Origin: an uncultured Collinsella sp.
Lineage (GTDB): Bacteria; Actinomycetota; Coriobacteriia; Coriobacteriales; Coriobacteriaceae
Direction of reading: 5' to 3'
Assembly (NCBI GenBank): GCA_902492545.1
Contig: CABULX010000020.1
Coordinates: 1 to 23,833 of the forward strand
DNA: 23,833 bases
In this document: positions 22,476-23,833 of the stretch, in pieces
Position numbering within the stretch: the stretch's first letter is position 1
How the letters are laid out: every line of letters begins with the position of its first letter
Made by a program: the position numbers and the translations under genes
Notes under the pieces: generated by a model
Database searches by the model: none
Told to the model about the DNA's origin: nothing
Seen by the model: only the letters and a program-made list of their open reading frames with translations

Positions 22476-22661
22476 ATGGAGCAGCAGACCGAGAAGCCGA
22501 AGCGCCGACCCAGTATCGAGGTGCGCTGCCCGAAGTGCGGCACGCGCGAGACCTGGCACCACCTGCCCAAGGGCGGCGACCGCTGCCGCTGGTGCGGTCA
22601 CCTGTTCGAGGACTTCACCTACCGCAAGGTCGGGCCGAGCGCGAAGGAGGGGGCGCGATGA
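22476..22661 (+). CDS. Small zinc-ribbon protein, 61 aa
   Basis: Encodes 61 aa, basic, with CPKC and CRWC pairs (18-21 and 37-40) around a short turn: a compact zinc ribbon. It starts 2 bp after the previous stop with GGAG upstream, and its TGA overlaps the ATG of the following gene. Function unknown. Confidence 0.72.
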   Translation: MEQQTEKPKRRPSIEVRCPKCGTRETWHHLPKGGDRCRWCGHLFEDFTYRKVGPSAKEGAR

Positions 22662-22879
22662 CGAACTGGGAGCACCTTTTCGGCACGCCCGAGCGGGCCA
22701 TCCACACGGAGACGGAGTTCCACTCGTGGCCCTTCTTCATCGCCGTGTATGAGACGAGCCGCATGAGCAGCTGCACTACCAGCAAGCGGCTGCTGGCCAG
22801 CTTCTGCGAGGAGGCCGACTACCTGGAATGGCTCAAGGCCGAGTACGACGACGGCACCGTCGAGTGGGAGGAGCGATGA
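22658..22879 (+). CDS. Unknown small protein, 73 aa
   Basis: Encodes 73 aa, rich in Trp, Phe and Glu (EFHSWPFFIAVYETSRM, EEADYLEWLKAEYDD). No Cys pairs or membrane segment. AAGGAGG lies before the ATG at 22658, and the stop overlaps the next ATG. Acidic and small, as many phage inhibitors of host proteins are, but nothing specific is seen. Confidence 0.68.
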   Translation: MTNWEHLFGTPERAIHTETEFHSWPFFIAVYETSRMSSCTTSKRLLASFCEEADYLEWLKAEYDDGTVEWEER

Positions 22880-23010
22880 ACCGCCCGGGATGCAACTGGG
22901 GGTGCCTGCTGTTCATAGCGGCGGCAATCGCCATAGACGCGGCGGCCATCTACGCCATAAGGGCGCTGGCGCTCGGGCTCATGGCCATGGCCGTGGCGGC
23001 GTGCGGATAG
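22876..23010 (+). CDS. Tiny membrane protein, 44 aa
   Basis: Encodes 44 aa, nearly all hydrophobic: one or two short transmembrane helices (LLFIAAAIAIDAAAIYAI, then ALALGLMAMAVAA). It is the last gene before the early-region terminator. GGAGGAG lies upstream and the ATG overlaps the previous stop. Function unknown. Confidence 0.6.
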   Translation: MNRPGCNWGCLLFIAAAIAIDAAAIYAIRALALGLMAMAVAACG

Positions 23011-23022
23011 GGGCAACCGAAT

Positions 23023-23066
23023 ACGGAAACAGGCAGAGGGCCGTCCTTCGGGGCGGCCTTTTCCGT
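23023..23066 (+). terminator. Hairpin terminator after the early gene run
   Basis: An 8-bp stem (23039-23046 with 23051-23058, one G-T pair) with a TTCG loop is followed by four T (23059-23062). An outer 7-bp stem (23023-23029 with 23060-23066) can wrap it. It lies in the 103-bp gap between the tiny membrane gene and the NPPF gene and probably ends or weakens early transcription. Confidence 0.72.
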
Positions 23067-23113
23067 GCCCGGCGACATGCTTGCGACCATATGGGCCGAG
23101 AGATAGGAGACGC

Positions 23114-23833
23114 ATGGCGAGAGGCGAGACATACGAGGAGTTCACGGCAAAGTTCGAGCCGAAGAGGACGACGGACGACTGCTACACCCCGCCCGAGGTG
23201 TACGACTGCGTGCTGCGGTGGGCGCACCGGGAGTACGGGTTCGACCTGGCGAAGGTGACGCGCCCGTTCTATCCGGGCGGCGACTACGAGCGCGAGGAGT
23301 ACCCGCAGGGCTGCACGGTGGTGGACAACCCGCCGTTCTCCATCCTGAGCAAGATCGTCAAGCACTACCAGGAGCGCGGTGTGGGCTTCTTCCTGTTCGC
23401 CCCCACCCTGACGTGCATGGGCATCCGCAACTGCTGCAAGGTCGTGACGGGCGCCGGCGTGACGTACGCCAACGGCGCGAGCGTCAACACGTCGTTCGTG
23501 ACCAACCTCGACCCCGCCCAGGCTCGCAGCGCGCCCGACCTGCGCTCCGAGCTGGATGCCGCGATAGAGCGCCTGCGCCGCGAGAAGGCCAAGGCGCTGC
23601 CGAAGTACGAGTACCCGGACGAGGTGCTGACCGCGCCCATGCTGGCGCGCTACTCCAAGTACGGCATCGACTTCCGCGTGGGGCCGCAGGAGTGCAGCTC
23701 CACGAGGGCGCTAGACGCGCAGCGCGTGCAGAACAAGGCGATATACGGCAGCGGCTACCTCATATCAGAGCGTGCAGCCGCAGAGCGTGCAGCCGCAGAG
23801 CGTGCAGCCGCAGAGCGTGCAGCCGCAGAGCGT
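23114..23833 (+). CDS. NPPF-motif protein (adenine methyltransferase-like), truncated by window end
   Basis: At least 240 aa; the frame is open to the window edge. YTPPEVYDCVLRW (about 24-36) and VVDNPPFSILSKI (about 74-86) resemble the start and catalytic motif IV (D/NPPY/F) of N6-adenine DNA methyltransferases. RPFYPGGDYE (about 51-60) may stand in the place of the SAM-binding motif, and FFLFAPT follows. Similar phage proteins are often annotated as chromosome-partitioning ParB, probably wrongly. Methylation would protect phage DNA or control its genes, but the canonical SAM loop is not clear. The C-terminus enters repeats of Ala-Ala-Ala-Glu-Arg. AGGAG lies 6 bases before the ATG at 23114. 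Confidence 0.72.
   Translation, partial: MARGETYEEFTAKFEPKRTTDDCYTPPEVYDCVLRWAHREYGFDLAKVTRPFYPGGDYEREEYPQGCTVVDNPPFSILSKIVKHYQERGVGFFLFAPTLTCMGIRNCCKVVTGAGVTYANGASVNTSFVTNLDPAQARSAPDLRSELDAAIERLRREKAKALPKYEYPDEVLTAPMLARYSKYGIDFRVGPQECSSTRALDAQRVQNKAIYGSGYLISERAAAERAAAERAAAERAAAER
23768..23833 (+). repeat. 15-bp tandem repeat, 4.4 units, cut by window end
   Basis: GAGCGTGCAGCCGCA is repeated exactly four times and begins a fifth copy at the window end. In the reading frame of the NPPF gene each unit encodes Glu-Arg-Ala-Ala-Ala. The units are identical at every base, and they use CGT and GCA, unusual among neighbouring genes, which prefer CGC and GCC. So the array is young. The full copy number cannot be seen here. 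Confidence 0.95.

Noticed and set aside
23768..23833. Tandem repeat as an assembly artefact at the contig edge
   Set aside because: The repeat keeps the reading frame and similar Ala/Glu/Arg tails occur in this kind of protein as I remember it, so it is more likely real, though the window edge prevents proof.

Overview
The window is high-GC DNA that looks like a member of the Coriobacteriia, most likely Collinsella or a close relative. The evidence is the gene set and order (rplM-rpsI-glmM, a lone IIA-Glc next to nagB, a very large STAND/SARP-type regulator), the style of the proteins, and a recombinase/repressor pair of a kind I associate with Coriobacteria. The genus is an inference from memory, not from a search.

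Two regions meet near 10,780. Positions 1-10,775 are host chromosome. From the left on the + strand come a structured leader plus a SAM-dependent methyltransferase and the YhbY-type RNA-binding protein. Then, all on the - strand, come a 999-aa STAND ATPase/SARP transcriptional regulator, nagB, a PTS IIA-Glc protein, glmM, rpsI, rplM and a patatin-like lipase. glmM and nagB both act on glucosamine-6-phosphate, and the IIA protein could link that node to sugar uptake. Good intrinsic terminators follow yhbY, nagB and rpsI, and rplM has a clear sigma-70 promoter. The 670 bp between the patatin gene and the element carry no gene but are full of palindromic and repeated DNA: a 127-bp element with 34-bp perfect inverted ends, about 2.5 imperfect 61-bp tandem units, and a 44-bp direct repeat with several hairpins.

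Positions 10,776-23,833 are the left end of an integrated temperate phage or a phage-like element. Its large serine recombinase (- strand) reads out across a 14-nt sequence identical to the usual 3' end of tmRNA (ssrA), followed 8 nt later by an intrinsic terminator. I infer that the element sits in the 3' end of ssrA and that this is the chromosomal scar. Beside the recombinase, in the same orientation, is a CI/LexA-like repressor with an altered catalytic dyad. A divergent, overlapping promoter pair separates it from a Cro-like regulator.

From the Cro-like gene rightward, about 23 genes run on the + strand with ATGA/GTGA-type overlaps, as in a phage early operon. They include several unknown small proteins, a RusA Holliday-junction resolvase, a zinc/HTH protein, a ParB-like protein, a DUF1351-type protein, an ERF single-strand annealing protein, a coiled-coil protein, SSB, a replication-initiation-type protein, a DnaC-type helicase loader and an HNH-like protein. 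A run of small Cys-rich or membrane proteins follows and ends at a hairpin terminator. Together these encode recombination-linked replication. The last gene, a protein with an NPPF motif, is cut by the window edge inside a 15-bp tandem repeat. No structural, packaging or lysis genes are in view, so the phage identity rests on the early genes alone.
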